This document shows, piece by piece, positions 8,533 to 16,779 of a DNA stretch of 64,000 nucleotides (positions are counted from its first letter, which is position 1; each line of letters starts with the position of its first letter). The DNA lies in the NCBI GenBank assembly GCA_947623915.1, contig CANQIB010000003.1, forward strand, positions 62,001-126,000, read 5' to 3'. A model generated the notes under the pieces. That model was given only the letters and a program-made list of their open reading frames with translations, made no database searches and was not told the origin of the DNA. Made by a program: the position numbers and the translations under genes. This DNA is from an uncultured Ruminiclostridium sp. Its GTDB lineage: Bacteria; Bacillota; Clostridia; Oscillospirales; Ruminococcaceae.

Positions 8533-9765
8533 TTAGTAATCCAGAACCCTTATGTTTCCAAGCACGCGGCCGCCCTCGGAAAGCTGAGCCGTTTTTTCCG
8601 CACATTCCTTTTCGGATACGGGCGGGGTGATAAACGCCCTCTCGTCCTCCGGCGCGTTAGCCCGCGCAAGGTATCTGACCTTGCCGAAAACTTTCTCGAC
8701 CTGCGCCCTGTCGACTCCCGACACCCTGATGTAATGCGCGCACACTATATTATCGTATTTTTCAATGAACTCCTGGTCGCCGCTGTCCTCCCAGTAAAGG
8801 GTATTGCTGAAAGAATCCAGCTTCGCGGCTATCACAACGTCCGCCACGACGGCGCTCGCCGTGGGCAGCTTGCCCGCGCCCTTTCCGTAAAACACAACGT
8901 CGCCGGTGGTATCGCCTCTTACCAGTATCGCGTTGAACACGTCGTTCACTCCGGCAAGCTGACTTTCCTCTGATATGAACGCCGGACATACCATTATCGC
9001 GACCTTGCCGTTATCCAAACGCTGCGCCCAGCCTATCAGCTTTATCGAGCCGCCGAAGTTTTCGCAGTATTCCACGTCCTCCGGCGTTACCGAGGTTATC
9101 CCCTCGGTGTGTACGCTGTCGGGATAAACATGATCTCCGAACGCCAGCGACGCCAAAATACATATCTTGCGGCAGGCGTCCGTGCCCTCTATATCTGCGG
9201 AGGGATCGCGCTCCGCATAACCCAGCTTCTGCGCGGTGGAAAGCGCCTCGTCAAACGGCATACCGTCCCTTATCATTTTGGTAAGGATATAGTTCGTGGT
9301 GCCGTTTAATATGCCCGCTATACCCATTATCTTATCGGCGGAAAGGCATTGGTACAGCGGTCTGATTATCGGGATACCGCCGCCGACGCTCGCCTCAAAG
9401 AAAAAGTTGACGTTTTTTTCGCGGGCGGTCTTCAGCAGCTCCGCGCCCTTTGCCGCCACCAGCTCCTTGTTGGAGGTCACCACGCTTTTGCCGGCGAGCA
9501 ACGCCGCCTTTACATAATCGTAGGCAGGGTGAAGTCCGCCTATTACCTCCACCACTATCTTTATTTCCGAGTCGTTAAGGATAATGTCGAAATCTTTGAC
9601 GAATTTTTCCTTATAGGGGCTGTCGGGAAAATCACGCAGGTCAAGGATATACTTGACCTCCAGCTCCTGCCCCGCCTTTTTTTCAAGCGACTGCTTGCTT
9701 TTATTCAGTACCTCTACCGTGCCGGAGCCTACGACTCCGTGTCCCAGCACCGCGATCTTTGCCAT
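8533..9765 (-). CDS. hom: Homoserine dehydrogenase with C-terminal ACT domain
   Basis: NAD(P)-dependent reduction of aspartate semialdehyde to homoserine, the branch to threonine and methionine. 410 aa from ATG 9765 (MAKIAVLGHGVVGSG), chosen because GGAGGAAGGAAC lies upstream and the Rossmann GxGxxG starts there; an ATG 48 bp further up adds an unconserved Arg-rich tail. The Rossmann fold is at 1-130, the catalytic domain has GILNGTTNYILT and GYAERDPSADIEG, and the final 80 residues look like an ACT regulatory domain. It is first in the hom-pyrH-frr run and has its own promoter at 9839-9867. Confidence 0.95.
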   Translation of the reverse strand: MAKIAVLGHGVVGSGTVEVLNKSKQSLEKKAGQELEVKYILDLRDFPDSPYKEKFVKDFDIILNDSEIKIVVEVIGGLHPAYDYVKAALLAGKSVVTSNKELVAAKGAELLKTAREKNVNFFFEASVGGGIPIIRPLYQCLSADKIMGIAGILNGTTNYILTKMIRDGMPFDEALSTAQKLGYAERDPSADIEGTDACRKICILASLAFGDHVYPDSVHTEGITSVTPEDVEYCENFGGSIKLIGWAQRLDNGKVAIMVCPAFISEESQLAGVNDVFNAILVRGDTTGDVVFYGKGAGKLPTASAVVADVVIAAKLDSFSNTLYWEDSGDQEFIEKYDNIVCAHYIRVSGVDRAQVEKVFGKVRYLARANAPEDERAFITPPVSEKECAEKTAQLSEGGRVLGNIRVLDY

Positions 9766-9838
9766 AAATAATATCCGTTCCTTCCTCCGGCGGTCCGCCG
9801 AATGTTTCCTCATTTTTAATTGTATCTACACAAATTTA

Positions 9839-9867
9839 AGTATACCATATTTCGGGAGAAGTTACAA
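9839..9867 (-). promoter_or_regulatory. Sigma-A promoter of the hom-pyrH-frr operon
   Basis: On the minus strand TTGTAA (9862-9867) and TATACT (9839-9844) are 17 bp apart, about 75 bp upstream of the hom ATG. The -35 box starts 14 bp past the stop of the upstream ATP-grasp gene and no terminator lies between, so read-through from that locus into hom is also possible. Confidence 0.8.
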
Positions 9868-9880
9868 GTATTTTTGCATT

Positions 9881-10906
9881 TTATTTGAAAAAATCCTTGC
9901 CGAGTATCGCCTCGTATTTCGGAAGTATGCCCTGTTTGCCCTCTGTCTGCAAATGATTTTGGCACAGCGCGTAGCTCGGCATGGTGTTCCCCTCCACCAG
10001 CACCGGTCCGTCGGGAGTTATCGCGACGTCCCAGCCGACGTAGCCTATCTTAGGCTCTACCGCCGCCGCTTTTTTGCACATTTCCACCGCCTCGTGAAAA
10101 TACGGCACTTCAAACCCCGCAAATCTCACGCCGGTGACGGGGTGCGCCTCATAATAGCGGAAATCGTCGTTGCAGTAAGCGTTCTTGCGTATCACGCCGT
10201 CGTCGCAGATGAGCACATACATACCGCCGCTGCATATGTTGTCCACGCAGTTCACGCCGTTCCCGACTCTGAGCAGCGCGTACATGAAATGCACCGCCCC
10301 CTGATAGTTTATCGTCGCTATCCTTACGGTGTTGACCGAGGCGGGACACATTTCGTTCAGCTTTTCGTGCTGGACTATCTCGTCCTCCACAAGATACTGT
10401 CCGTTAGAACACAGCTTTTTGTACAGCTCCCCGTAATCGGTGTCGGCGGACAGGCTCTCCCGCGACATTCCCGCGCCGCCGAAATCCTCGGTGGATTTTG
10501 CGAACACCGTCTTTTTCCCCCTGCAAAATTCCTCAAGCTGCGCGGCGTCGGCGCGGTGGAGGTCGATAAACCCTCTGCCGAGGTATTCTGAATACCTGCG
10601 GTCAAACTCGGTCTTGTCGTTCAGCGTGAAGAACATACTTTTGTCGTTGAGCTTGTTTGCGACGGTGAGATTGTGGTTCATGGTCAAAAAGGTCTTACGG
10701 TCCTTGCCCTTTATCAGCGCAAAGCCCAGCACACGATAATCCAGATGTCCCACCGAATACCGCACCGCGCACCAAAGCATATCGAAAAACATTATGAAAC
10801 GGTTCTTGCCGGTTTCCTCATGCACGCATTTCATATTTATGAACATACGCTTTACGCTGCCCTCTATCAGCCGCGTAAAAAAACTTTTCAGCCTTACGAA
10901 AAACAA
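9881..10906 (-). CDS. Sugar-transfer-associated ATP-grasp protein (paralog 1)
   Basis: 341 aa; matches my recollection of the ATP-grasp family found in surface-polysaccharide loci (PF14397). The N-terminal 60 residues are basic and amphipathic. The ATP-grasp core shows FAKSTEDFGGAGMS (near 135-148), YLVEDEIVQHEKLNEMCP, VNTVRIATIN, and GYVGWDVAITPDGPVLVEGN (metal ligands Asp, Glu, Asn). The substrate is unknown. The start is TTG 10906 behind AAGGAGAAGG. It follows the flippase by 12 bp in one transcript. About half its residues appear shared with the gene at 12746-13774, so one is a duplicate of the other. Confidence 0.85.
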   Translation of the reverse strand: MFFVRLKSFFTRLIEGSVKRMFINMKCVHEETGKNRFIMFFDMLWCAVRYSVGHLDYRVLGFALIKGKDRKTFLTMNHNLTVANKLNDKSMFFTLNDKTEFDRRYSEYLGRGFIDLHRADAAQLEEFCRGKKTVFAKSTEDFGGAGMSRESLSADTDYGELYKKLCSNGQYLVEDEIVQHEKLNEMCPASVNTVRIATINYQGAVHFMYALLRVGNGVNCVDNICSGGMYVLICDDGVIRKNAYCNDDFRYYEAHPVTGVRFAGFEVPYFHEAVEMCKKAAAVEPKIGYVGWDVAITPDGPVLVEGNTMPSYALCQNHLQTEGKQGILPKYEAILGKDFFK

Positions 10907-10918
10907 AGTACCTTCTCC

Positions 10919-12454
10919 TTATCCGAGTATTTTTGCCAACAGCTTGCCGATGAATTTCTTTATCGGGGTGATTATCAGTTCTTTTTCCCGCGCGGTAAGC
11001 CCGATATTCCATACAAAGAAAATAAATATCAGCACAAAAAGCGCGCCGTACATAAAAAGCTGCAATATATCCTGCGCCGGCAGGAATATCGCAATGGCTA
11101 TCGCGGCAGCCGTAGGTATCAGCATAGACGGCAGCAGCGCGCCGATACGCCGCCAAAATCTGGGTATGTCCAGTCCGATATACCTGTTATAGTACCAGTT
11201 CATAAGCAGACCGTTGCCGACGAATACGGGTATGGCCGTACCTATCGCCACGCCTATCTCGGCGAAAAACGCACAGAGCGGTATGCTTATCACGATATTG
11301 AGCAGCGCTACCGCAAGATACGTCACCGAGCGGAAGCGGTGCATATTTTTTGCGCGCTGTATCTCTATTCCGAGGTTTTGTATGCTTGGGAGAATGGTAG
11401 GTATGAACAGCAGCAGCGAGATTATATAAGCGTTGCCGTATTCCGGTCCCGCCCAGAAAATGACGAACGGATAGCCCACCGCGACAAATCCCAGCAGTAT
11501 CATGACCAGTATTATAAACTGAAAACGCCCCACCCTGATAAACAGATCGCTTATCTTTTTGTTGGAAACGTTGTTCGCGACCATCTGATGCACCCTGGGA
11601 GTGAGCAGGTTTGAAAAGGTCGTCGCCATCGACATATAAAAGATGTTGAGCTGTGACGCGACGTTGTACACCGCAACGCTCTGCGCGCCGTGCATCCACG
11701 CGAGCAGCACCTTGTCGATGCTCCAGTTGAGCTGATCGACGATTATGCCGATAAACACCCAGCCGGTAAATCTGAACATTTCAAACAGCAGTATGAAATC
11801 GAACGCTCTGAAATCTATCTTCATGTGCAGGCGGGTAAAGCAGTAATACACCTCCAGCACGCCGCTGCCCACCGCAAACGCAAGGCTCATATACGCTATC
11901 GCCTCGGAGCGCATGCCTATCATCAGCATAGGTATTATCAGCAGCGGATTTATAACGGTCTTGACGAACGCCAGCAGCTTTAAGAAAATGTACCGCTCGT
12001 TTACCATTATGTTGGATTCAAATACGCTTGCCGGAAAATTAACGGCGGCGGTAAAGGTCATAATATACATCAGCCGTACCGCTATCTCTATTTCCCCTTC
12101 GGTAAGCTCCGCGCCGAACGCAAGGCGAGGGTTTGCCGCTATGACGCAGCCCACCACCGCCACCAGAGTTCCCAGCACAGAATATATTATGATGAACATT
12201 CCGTTCAGCTTTGCCATGCCGTAACGGTCGCCGGATTCCTTATATCTTGTGTAAAACCTCGTGTACGCGCTGCCCAGCCCGAAGCTGAACAGGTTGAGGT
12301 AAGACACGACCGGCAGCACCAGCGAATACACGCCGTATTCGCTCGTGCCCAGACGCTGTATCATTATGGGCGTGTACGCGAGAGATACCACCGTACCCAA
12401 AAACAGCGAAAGATATGAAAGCACCGAGCCGACCTTCAACTGATTTAACTTCAT
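10919..12454 (-). CDS. Oligosaccharide/polysaccharide flippase (Wzx/PST family, MATE-like fold)
   Basis: 511 aa with about 14 hydrophobic segments from residue 10 to the end. It begins with the family-like N-terminus MKLNQLKVGSVLSYLSLFLG followed by YTPIMIQRLGTSEYGVYSLV. Such proteins move undecaprenyl-linked oligosaccharides across the membrane for surface polymer assembly. The start is ATG 12454. It is first in a two-gene transcript with the ATP-grasp gene 9881-10906. A polymer-specific role cannot be read from sequence. Confidence 0.9.
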   Translation of the reverse strand: MKLNQLKVGSVLSYLSLFLGTVVSLAYTPIMIQRLGTSEYGVYSLVLPVVSYLNLFSFGLGSAYTRFYTRYKESGDRYGMAKLNGMFIIIYSVLGTLVAVVGCVIAANPRLAFGAELTEGEIEIAVRLMYIMTFTAAVNFPASVFESNIMVNERYIFLKLLAFVKTVINPLLIIPMLMIGMRSEAIAYMSLAFAVGSGVLEVYYCFTRLHMKIDFRAFDFILLFEMFRFTGWVFIGIIVDQLNWSIDKVLLAWMHGAQSVAVYNVASQLNIFYMSMATTFSNLLTPRVHQMVANNVSNKKISDLFIRVGRFQFIILVMILLGFVAVGYPFVIFWAGPEYGNAYIISLLLFIPTILPSIQNLGIEIQRAKNMHRFRSVTYLAVALLNIVISIPLCAFFAEIGVAIGTAIPVFVGNGLLMNWYYNRYIGLDIPRFWRRIGALLPSMLIPTAAAIAIAIFLPAQDILQLFMYGALFVLIFIFFVWNIGLTAREKELIITPIKKFIGKLLAKILG

Positions 12455-12604
12455 TCAATAAGTCCTTTTATGAAAGGCTGCCGCCCTCCGTTCGATTATT
12501 CGGCGGCCGCCCTAACGGGATATACCGCCCAAGTTCATATATACGCGGCTCATAACGCCGCTTTATTCAACGCGCCTGTCCGACGCCGGACACACTCTTT
12601 ATTT

Positions 12605-12633
12605 AGTTTATCATATTTTAAAGGATTTGTAAA
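12605..12633 (-). promoter_or_regulatory. Promoter of the flippase/ATP-grasp unit
   Basis: Minus strand TTTACA (12628-12633), 17 bp, TAAACT (12605-12610). It lies about 150 bp upstream of the flippase ATG. The rest of the 12455-12683 stretch is a GC-rich leader with short inverted repeats (for example near 12530-12560) and no recognised riboswitch. Confidence 0.7.
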
Positions 12634-12683
12634 GATAAAATTAGTTAATGTTCGGTTGATAAACCTCCGCTTTTGCAGACGTC

Positions 12684-12724
12684 AAAAAAGCGCCGTCCCG
12701 CCGAAAACCGAACAACGCTTTTTT
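12684..12724 (-). terminator. Intrinsic terminator of the second ATP-grasp gene
   Basis: On the minus strand an A-run and GCG lead into a stem with several G-U pairs (12693-12703 with 12709-12718) followed by CGCTTTTTT. It sits 22 bp past the stop at 12746. Confidence 0.65.
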
Positions 12725-12745
12725 ATGTATCCTGTTTTAAAACCG

Positions 12746-13774
12746 TCAGACTTTTTTCTTTTTGAAAAAGTCCTCGCCGAGTATACGCTCAAATTCCGGC
12801 TTTATGCCGTGCTTTTCGCCGATATGGCGGTAATTCTGGCACATATCGAAGCCGGGATAAGCGTTGCCCTCGACCAGCACCGGTCCGGTAGGAGTTATCG
12901 CCACGTCCCAGCCGACATATCCCAAACGCGGCTCTATCTCGGCGGCTTTCATGCACATTTCCCTTGCCTCTTTATAATACGGCACGGTAAAGCCCTCAAA
13001 CTTCACTCCCGTCATCGGGTGCTTTTGGAAGTACACGCATATCTCGTCGCAAAATGCGTCCGGCGTCACCGAGCCGTCGGGATATATCCCCACATACATT
13101 CCGCCCCGACAGATATTGTCCACGCAGCTCTTACCGTCGCCTATGCGCATAAGCGCGTTTATAAAATGTACCTTTCCGTTGTAATTTATCGTAACTATCC
13201 TTACGGTATTGACGGAGGTCGGGCAAAGCTCGTTCAGCTTTTCGTGCTGTACTATCTTCTCCTCCACCAGATAAAATCCGCCGTCGGTCAGCTTTTTATA
13301 CAGCGCCTCAAGATCGGTATCCGCGGACAGCTTTTCCTCCGCTACTCCGTGTCCGCCGTAATCGCTGAGCGACTTTACGAATATGCTGTCCTTTCCCTCG
13401 CAAAACTTAGCGAAAGCCGCCGCGTCACATTCTCTCAAATCGAGAAAGCCGCGCTTTACATACTCGTTATACCGCTGCAAAAATATCGGCTTTTGCTGTA
13501 ATATATCCATGTATTTTTCATCGTTCAGCCTGTCGTTTACCAGAAAATTCTGTCCGAGGGTGAGATATGTCTTACGCACCTTGCCCCGCACCACGGGAAA
13601 GCCGAATACACGGTAATGCAAAAATCTTATCCTGTATCTGAACAAGACCCAAAGCGTATCAAAGAAAAGAAACACCCGTCCCGCGCCGAATTCCTTGTGC
13701 ATGATGTCCATATAAGAGAACCAGCGCCCGAATCCGCCCGTTATATGCTTAAACACCGCTTTTATCTTTTTCAA
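12746..13774 (-). CDS. Sugar-transfer-associated ATP-grasp protein (paralog 2)
   Basis: 342 aa from TTG 13774, which has GGAGG seven bases upstream. The longer frame to 13900 runs through the promoter and is rejected. Same architecture as 9881-10906: IFVKSLSDYGGHGVA, YLVEEKIVQHEKLNELCP, VNTVRIVTINYNG, CVDNICRGGMYVG, and GYVGWDVAITPTGPVLVEGN with the ATP-grasp metal ligands. The substrate is unknown; the context (flippase next door, sugar transferase at 21-22 kb) suggests surface polymer decoration or teichoic-type chemistry. It has its own promoter and terminator. Confidence 0.85.
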   Translation of the reverse strand: MKKIKAVFKHITGGFGRWFSYMDIMHKEFGAGRVFLFFDTLWVLFRYRIRFLHYRVFGFPVVRGKVRKTYLTLGQNFLVNDRLNDEKYMDILQQKPIFLQRYNEYVKRGFLDLRECDAAAFAKFCEGKDSIFVKSLSDYGGHGVAEEKLSADTDLEALYKKLTDGGFYLVEEKIVQHEKLNELCPTSVNTVRIVTINYNGKVHFINALMRIGDGKSCVDNICRGGMYVGIYPDGSVTPDAFCDEICVYFQKHPMTGVKFEGFTVPYYKEAREMCMKAAEIEPRLGYVGWDVAITPTGPVLVEGNAYPGFDMCQNYRHIGEKHGIKPEFERILGEDFFKKKKV

Positions 13775-13807
13775 CCCGTTCCCTCCGTTGCTCATCAGAA
13801 TGAAAAC

Positions 13808-13836
13808 AGTATAACATAACAGCCGCCAAAAGTCAA
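13808..13836 (-). promoter_or_regulatory. Strong promoter of ATP-grasp paralog 2
   Basis: Minus strand TTGACT (13831-13836), 17 bp, TATACT (13808-13813). Expected transcription start is near 13800, about 25 bp before the TTG start. This decides that start over upstream ATGs. Confidence 0.85.
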
Positions 13837-13950
13837 GTGAAACGCCTTGCCGTGCCGTTTTCAACAAGCGAGCGGAAAAAAGGTGTTCGTCTTTTTTCAC
13901 AATAAATCCCTAACATAATTAGGCATAATGAATAAAATTAAGCAAATTCA

Positions 13951-13979
13951 TTTACAATTTGGGAGAAATGTGATATACT
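13951..13979 (+). promoter_or_regulatory. Promoter of the diguanylate cyclase gene
   Basis: TTTACA (13951-13956), 17 bp, TATACT (13974-13979), giving a leader of about 85 nt to the ATG at 14071. It is divergent from the promoter at 13808-13836. Confidence 0.75.
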
Positions 13980-14031
13980 TTGCTGTATAGGTGGATTTTT
14001 GTGCCGTTTTTCAGATAAACATTTGACGACA

Positions 14032-14058
14032 AGAGGAGGCATGCTCCGCATTCGGAGC
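14032..14058 (+). promoter_or_regulatory. Leader with displaced SD and hairpin before the GGDEF gene
   Basis: A near-perfect SD (AGAGGAGG, 14032-14039) lies 31 bases before ATG 14071, too far for normal use. Between them is a 6-bp hairpin GCTCCG-CATT-CGGAGC (14043-14058), whose folding would bring the SD closer. Only a weak GGAG lies nearer. It could gate translation; this is inference. Confidence 0.35.
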
Positions 14059-14070
14059 GTGATTTAACAT

Positions 14071-16119
14071 ATGAAAGTAAGGACATTGCTTATTGTTGCG
14101 TTATGTTTTTTCATAATAGTGCCGATGGTCGCGTTTTCCGTGGCGGCGGATATTTTCATGCGCGACCTTGCGCTGGCTAATTACACAAGCACTACCAACA
14201 TAATCGCTCAGCAGCAATCGGTCAACATATCGGAATATTTCAAGACCCTTTCCGACAGCGCGAGGCTGGCGGCTCAAAGCCCGTATATCGAAAGCTATAC
14301 CGGCGGCGACGAGGACGCGATAAACGCGTTTATAGACGACTACAACGCAATAATATCCGACGACGGAGGTTCTCCCACTCAGATATGCAAGATAATCGTT
14401 ACCGACAGCAGCGGGGCGCTGCTTTACACCACGGGCGACAAGCCTACCGAAAACGATACGCTGCAAAGCACTCTTAAAAACATCGGCGAGATGATAACCG
14501 ACGGCGAGGTATACTGCTACACGGGAGATATTTTCTGTGAATTTTCGGACGCCGACCGAGAGCATTACGACCCGATATTCGGCGGGGACGCTTTGTCCAG
14601 CATAAGACTAGTATGCAAATACAAAGTCGGCGACTGCAACATCATCGTATTTTTCAGCGATACAAGGCTGAGGTCGTTTTTCACCATGTCCTCATTTGAA
14701 AATAACAGCCGCATAGTGCTGATAGATTCGCTGGGTTCGATAATCGACGGCGCATATATAGGCAACACCGCCGACAGCGACAACACCGCCTACAATAAGC
14801 TGGTGGAAAATGCCGGCGACGGCACGGCGGTGCAGGTCAACAGCTTTCGCGGAGAAAGCGCTACCGACATACCGACGATAGGATTTACCGAAAAAATGCC
14901 GCCGGTAAACGACGGCGCGGCGGCTTGGACGATAGCCATGATAGCCGAGACCGAGCGCGCGTATAACGCGTCTACGGTAGCCTCCGGCACAATCATCGGC
15001 TGTGTGCTGCTGCTTACCGCGGTGCTGTGCGCAACGGGTATCGTGCTTATCTTCATGCTGACCAAGCCGCTTAAGATAATCCGTGAAACGCTGCTCAAAG
15101 TAAGCCGAGGCGACCACGAGGCAAGGATAAACTTCTCCGCGAAGAACGAATACGGCGATATGGCGAGCGCGTTCAACGACCTCATCGACGATATAGTGGT
15201 GAGCGAGGGCAGATACCGCACCATCGTCGAGATGTCGGACAACATAATTTTCGAGTGGAATTTAAAGAGCAACGAGGTATTTTTCTCCAACAACTTCAAT
15301 AAGAAATTCAGCTACCGCGCGCCCTCCGACCACTTTGCGGACAGCTTTTTGCTCAAAGTAAAGGTACACCCCGAGGATTCGGAGCGCTACCACGAAGACC
15401 TTGAGCGTCTTGCGAGAGGCGAGGAGTTTAAAAACAACGAATACCGCTGGAAGAACATTTACGGCGATTATATCTGGGTGCTTATGCGTACCGCCACCAT
15501 TCGCAGCAGGAGCGGCGAGATAGCTAAGATAGTCGGTGTTATAGTGGACGTTGACCGTGCCAAGAGAAGTGAAATGCTGCTGACCGAGCGTGCCAGCTTC
15601 GACAGCCTTACAGGGCTTTACAACCGCGAGAGCATCGAGCGCGCCATAGACAGCGAGATACATCTGCTCGCGGTAAGAAAGAGCAGATTTGCCATACTGT
15701 TCATCGACGTAGATGACTTTAAGAACTACAACGACCAGTACAGCCACGCCACCGGCGACCAGGTGCTGAAATTCGTTGCAAGGACTATCTCTTCGGTAAC
15801 GCACGGCTTCGGTACCGCCGGAAGATACGGCGGCGACGAGTTTATCGTCTGCGTCAGAAACGTGGATATAAACGAGCCTACCAGAGTAGCTCAGGATATA
15901 CTTAACGCGCTGAAGGAAGGCTTTACCTCGGACAGCGGTGAAAAGCTCTCGGTCAACACCAGTATCGGTATCTCGGTGGTAGAGGATTCCACCATGACCG
16001 TTGACGAAATAATAGGCATGGCGGACGACGCCATGTACAGGATCAAAAAGAGCGGAAAATCAAATTTCGGTATCCTTAATAAGGAAACGCTCAAAAAGCA
16101 AACTCCCACGGAACAATGA
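14071..16119 (+). CDS. Membrane diguanylate cyclase: sensor, HAMP, PAS, GGDEF
   Basis: Makes cyclic di-GMP from two GTP in response to an outside signal. The 682 aa comprise: TM helix about 5-27; extracytoplasmic sensor about 28-295 (CACHE-like by layout); TM about 298-325; HAMP about 326-380 (LTKPLKIIRETLLKVSRGDHEARI); PAS about 384-495 with GDYIWVLMRTATIRSRSGEI; GGDEF domain about 510-672 with DSLTGLYNR and an intact GRYGGDEF. No RxxD inhibitory site is evident before GGDEF. A single-gene unit with its own promoter and a strong terminator. The signal is unknown. Confidence 0.9.
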   Translation: MKVRTLLIVALCFFIIVPMVAFSVAADIFMRDLALANYTSTTNIIAQQQSVNISEYFKTLSDSARLAAQSPYIESYTGGDEDAINAFIDDYNAIISDDGGSPTQICKIIVTDSSGALLYTTGDKPTENDTLQSTLKNIGEMITDGEVYCYTGDIFCEFSDADREHYDPIFGGDALSSIRLVCKYKVGDCNIIVFFSDTRLRSFFTMSSFENNSRIVLIDSLGSIIDGAYIGNTADSDNTAYNKLVENAGDGTAVQVNSFRGESATDIPTIGFTEKMPPVNDGAAAWTIAMIAETERAYNASTVASGTIIGCVLLLTAVLCATGIVLIFMLTKPLKIIRETLLKVSRGDHEARINFSAKNEYGDMASAFNDLIDDIVVSEGRYRTIVEMSDNIIFEWNLKSNEVFFSNNFNKKFSYRAPSDHFADSFLLKVKVHPEDSERYHEDLERLARGEEFKNNEYRWKNIYGDYIWVLMRTATIRSRSGEIAKIVGVIVDVDRAKRSEMLLTERASFDSLTGLYNRESIERAIDSEIHLLAVRKSRFAILFIDVDDFKNYNDQYSHATGDQVLKFVARTISSVTHGFGTAGRYGGDEFIVCVRNVDINEPTRVAQDILNALKEGFTSDSGEKLSVNTSIGISVVEDSTMTVDEIIGMADDAMYRIKKSGKSNFGILNKETLKKQTPTEQ

Positions 16120-16120
16120 T

Positions 16121-16162
16121 AAAAAAAGGCGGAAAACCGTTTGCGGTTTTCCGCCTTTTTTT
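16121..16162. terminator. Bidirectional intrinsic terminator
   Basis: A-run, 12-bp perfect stem GGCGGAAAACCG (16128-16139) with CGGTTTTCCGCC (16144-16155), 4-nt loop, T-run. It serves the GGDEF gene on + and the gene ending at 16161 on -. Confidence 0.9.
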
Positions 16163-16595
16163 AAAGATACGGACGCATATCCTGCGCCAGCTTTTCCTCA
16201 ATATTCATCAGCCGCTTTGTAATGTCCTTTGAGCGTTCGTCGGCCGCCTTATATTGATTTAAATATCTTCCGAGCGATTTTACACCCATATTGCAGCCGT
16301 CCGTCATCAGGTCGGCTATTTTTTCGTCCGACTCGTCCATTGACAGCATCATATTTGTTTTCAGCCATGACATTCCCTTTGCCATAGGGTCGGGAGCTTT
16401 GCCGTCGTCACGGTAACGGTCCAAAAGCTGCTGTATCTCGATATTCAGCTTTTCGTGCTGAGCCTTGCTGTCGGAAAGCAGCTTGCGCAGCCCCTCGGCT
16501 TTTATCCTGCCCTGCACCTCGTCTATCGAGGAAACTCCCATCTGCACTCCCGCGTCACATTCCCTGAGCAGTCGCACGGTATCCTGTTCTATCAT
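16161..16595 (-). CDS. Small helical protein of unknown function (four-helix type)
   Basis: 144 aa from ATG 16595 (MIEQDTVRLLRECDAG), behind AAAGGAGAG; an upstream ATG at 16640 adds a Lys/Arg tail across the ribosome site and is rejected. Predicted all-alpha, with heptad-like stretches at 5-60 and 95-140. There are no cysteines except single Cys near residues 12 and 94, and no signal peptide. The pattern resembles DUF2383/ferritin-like stress proteins but metal-binding motifs are not clear, so I leave the function open. It shares the terminator with the GGDEF gene. Confidence 0.8.
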   Translation of the reverse strand: MIEQDTVRLLRECDAGVQMGVSSIDEVQGRIKAEGLRKLLSDSKAQHEKLNIEIQQLLDRYRDDGKAPDPMAKGMSWLKTNMMLSMDESDEKIADLMTDGCNMGVKSLGRYLNQYKAADERSKDITKRLMNIEEKLAQDMRPYL

Positions 16596-16683
16596 ATGTT
16601 TTCTCTCCTTTTTCTTTTTCGAAAAACGCCGCGCAGGCATTTCCCCTCGTTATTATTTCCGCTTTTCACCGCTTTATTACCGA

Positions 16684-16712
16684 TTGACAGCGGCAAAAAA
16701 TTGTGATATACT
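16684..16712 (+). promoter_or_regulatory. Near-consensus promoter of the mannanase gene
   Basis: TTGACA (16684-16689), 17 bp, TATACT (16707-16712), about 60 bp before the start codon of the GH5 gene. The short GC-rich leader contains CCGACC/GGTCGG (about 16737-16757) as a hairpin. Confidence 0.85.
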
Positions 16713-16779
16713 TTATTCGCGTAAAACGATATGCCGCCGACCTTAAAAACGCGGTCGGCTTTTGTCGAAAGGAGAAAAA

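Noticed and set aside
14040-14067. Nine-codon upstream frame before the GGDEF gene (ATG within GGCATGCTCC)
   Set aside because: The SD-to-ATG distance is only about one base, too short to initiate.
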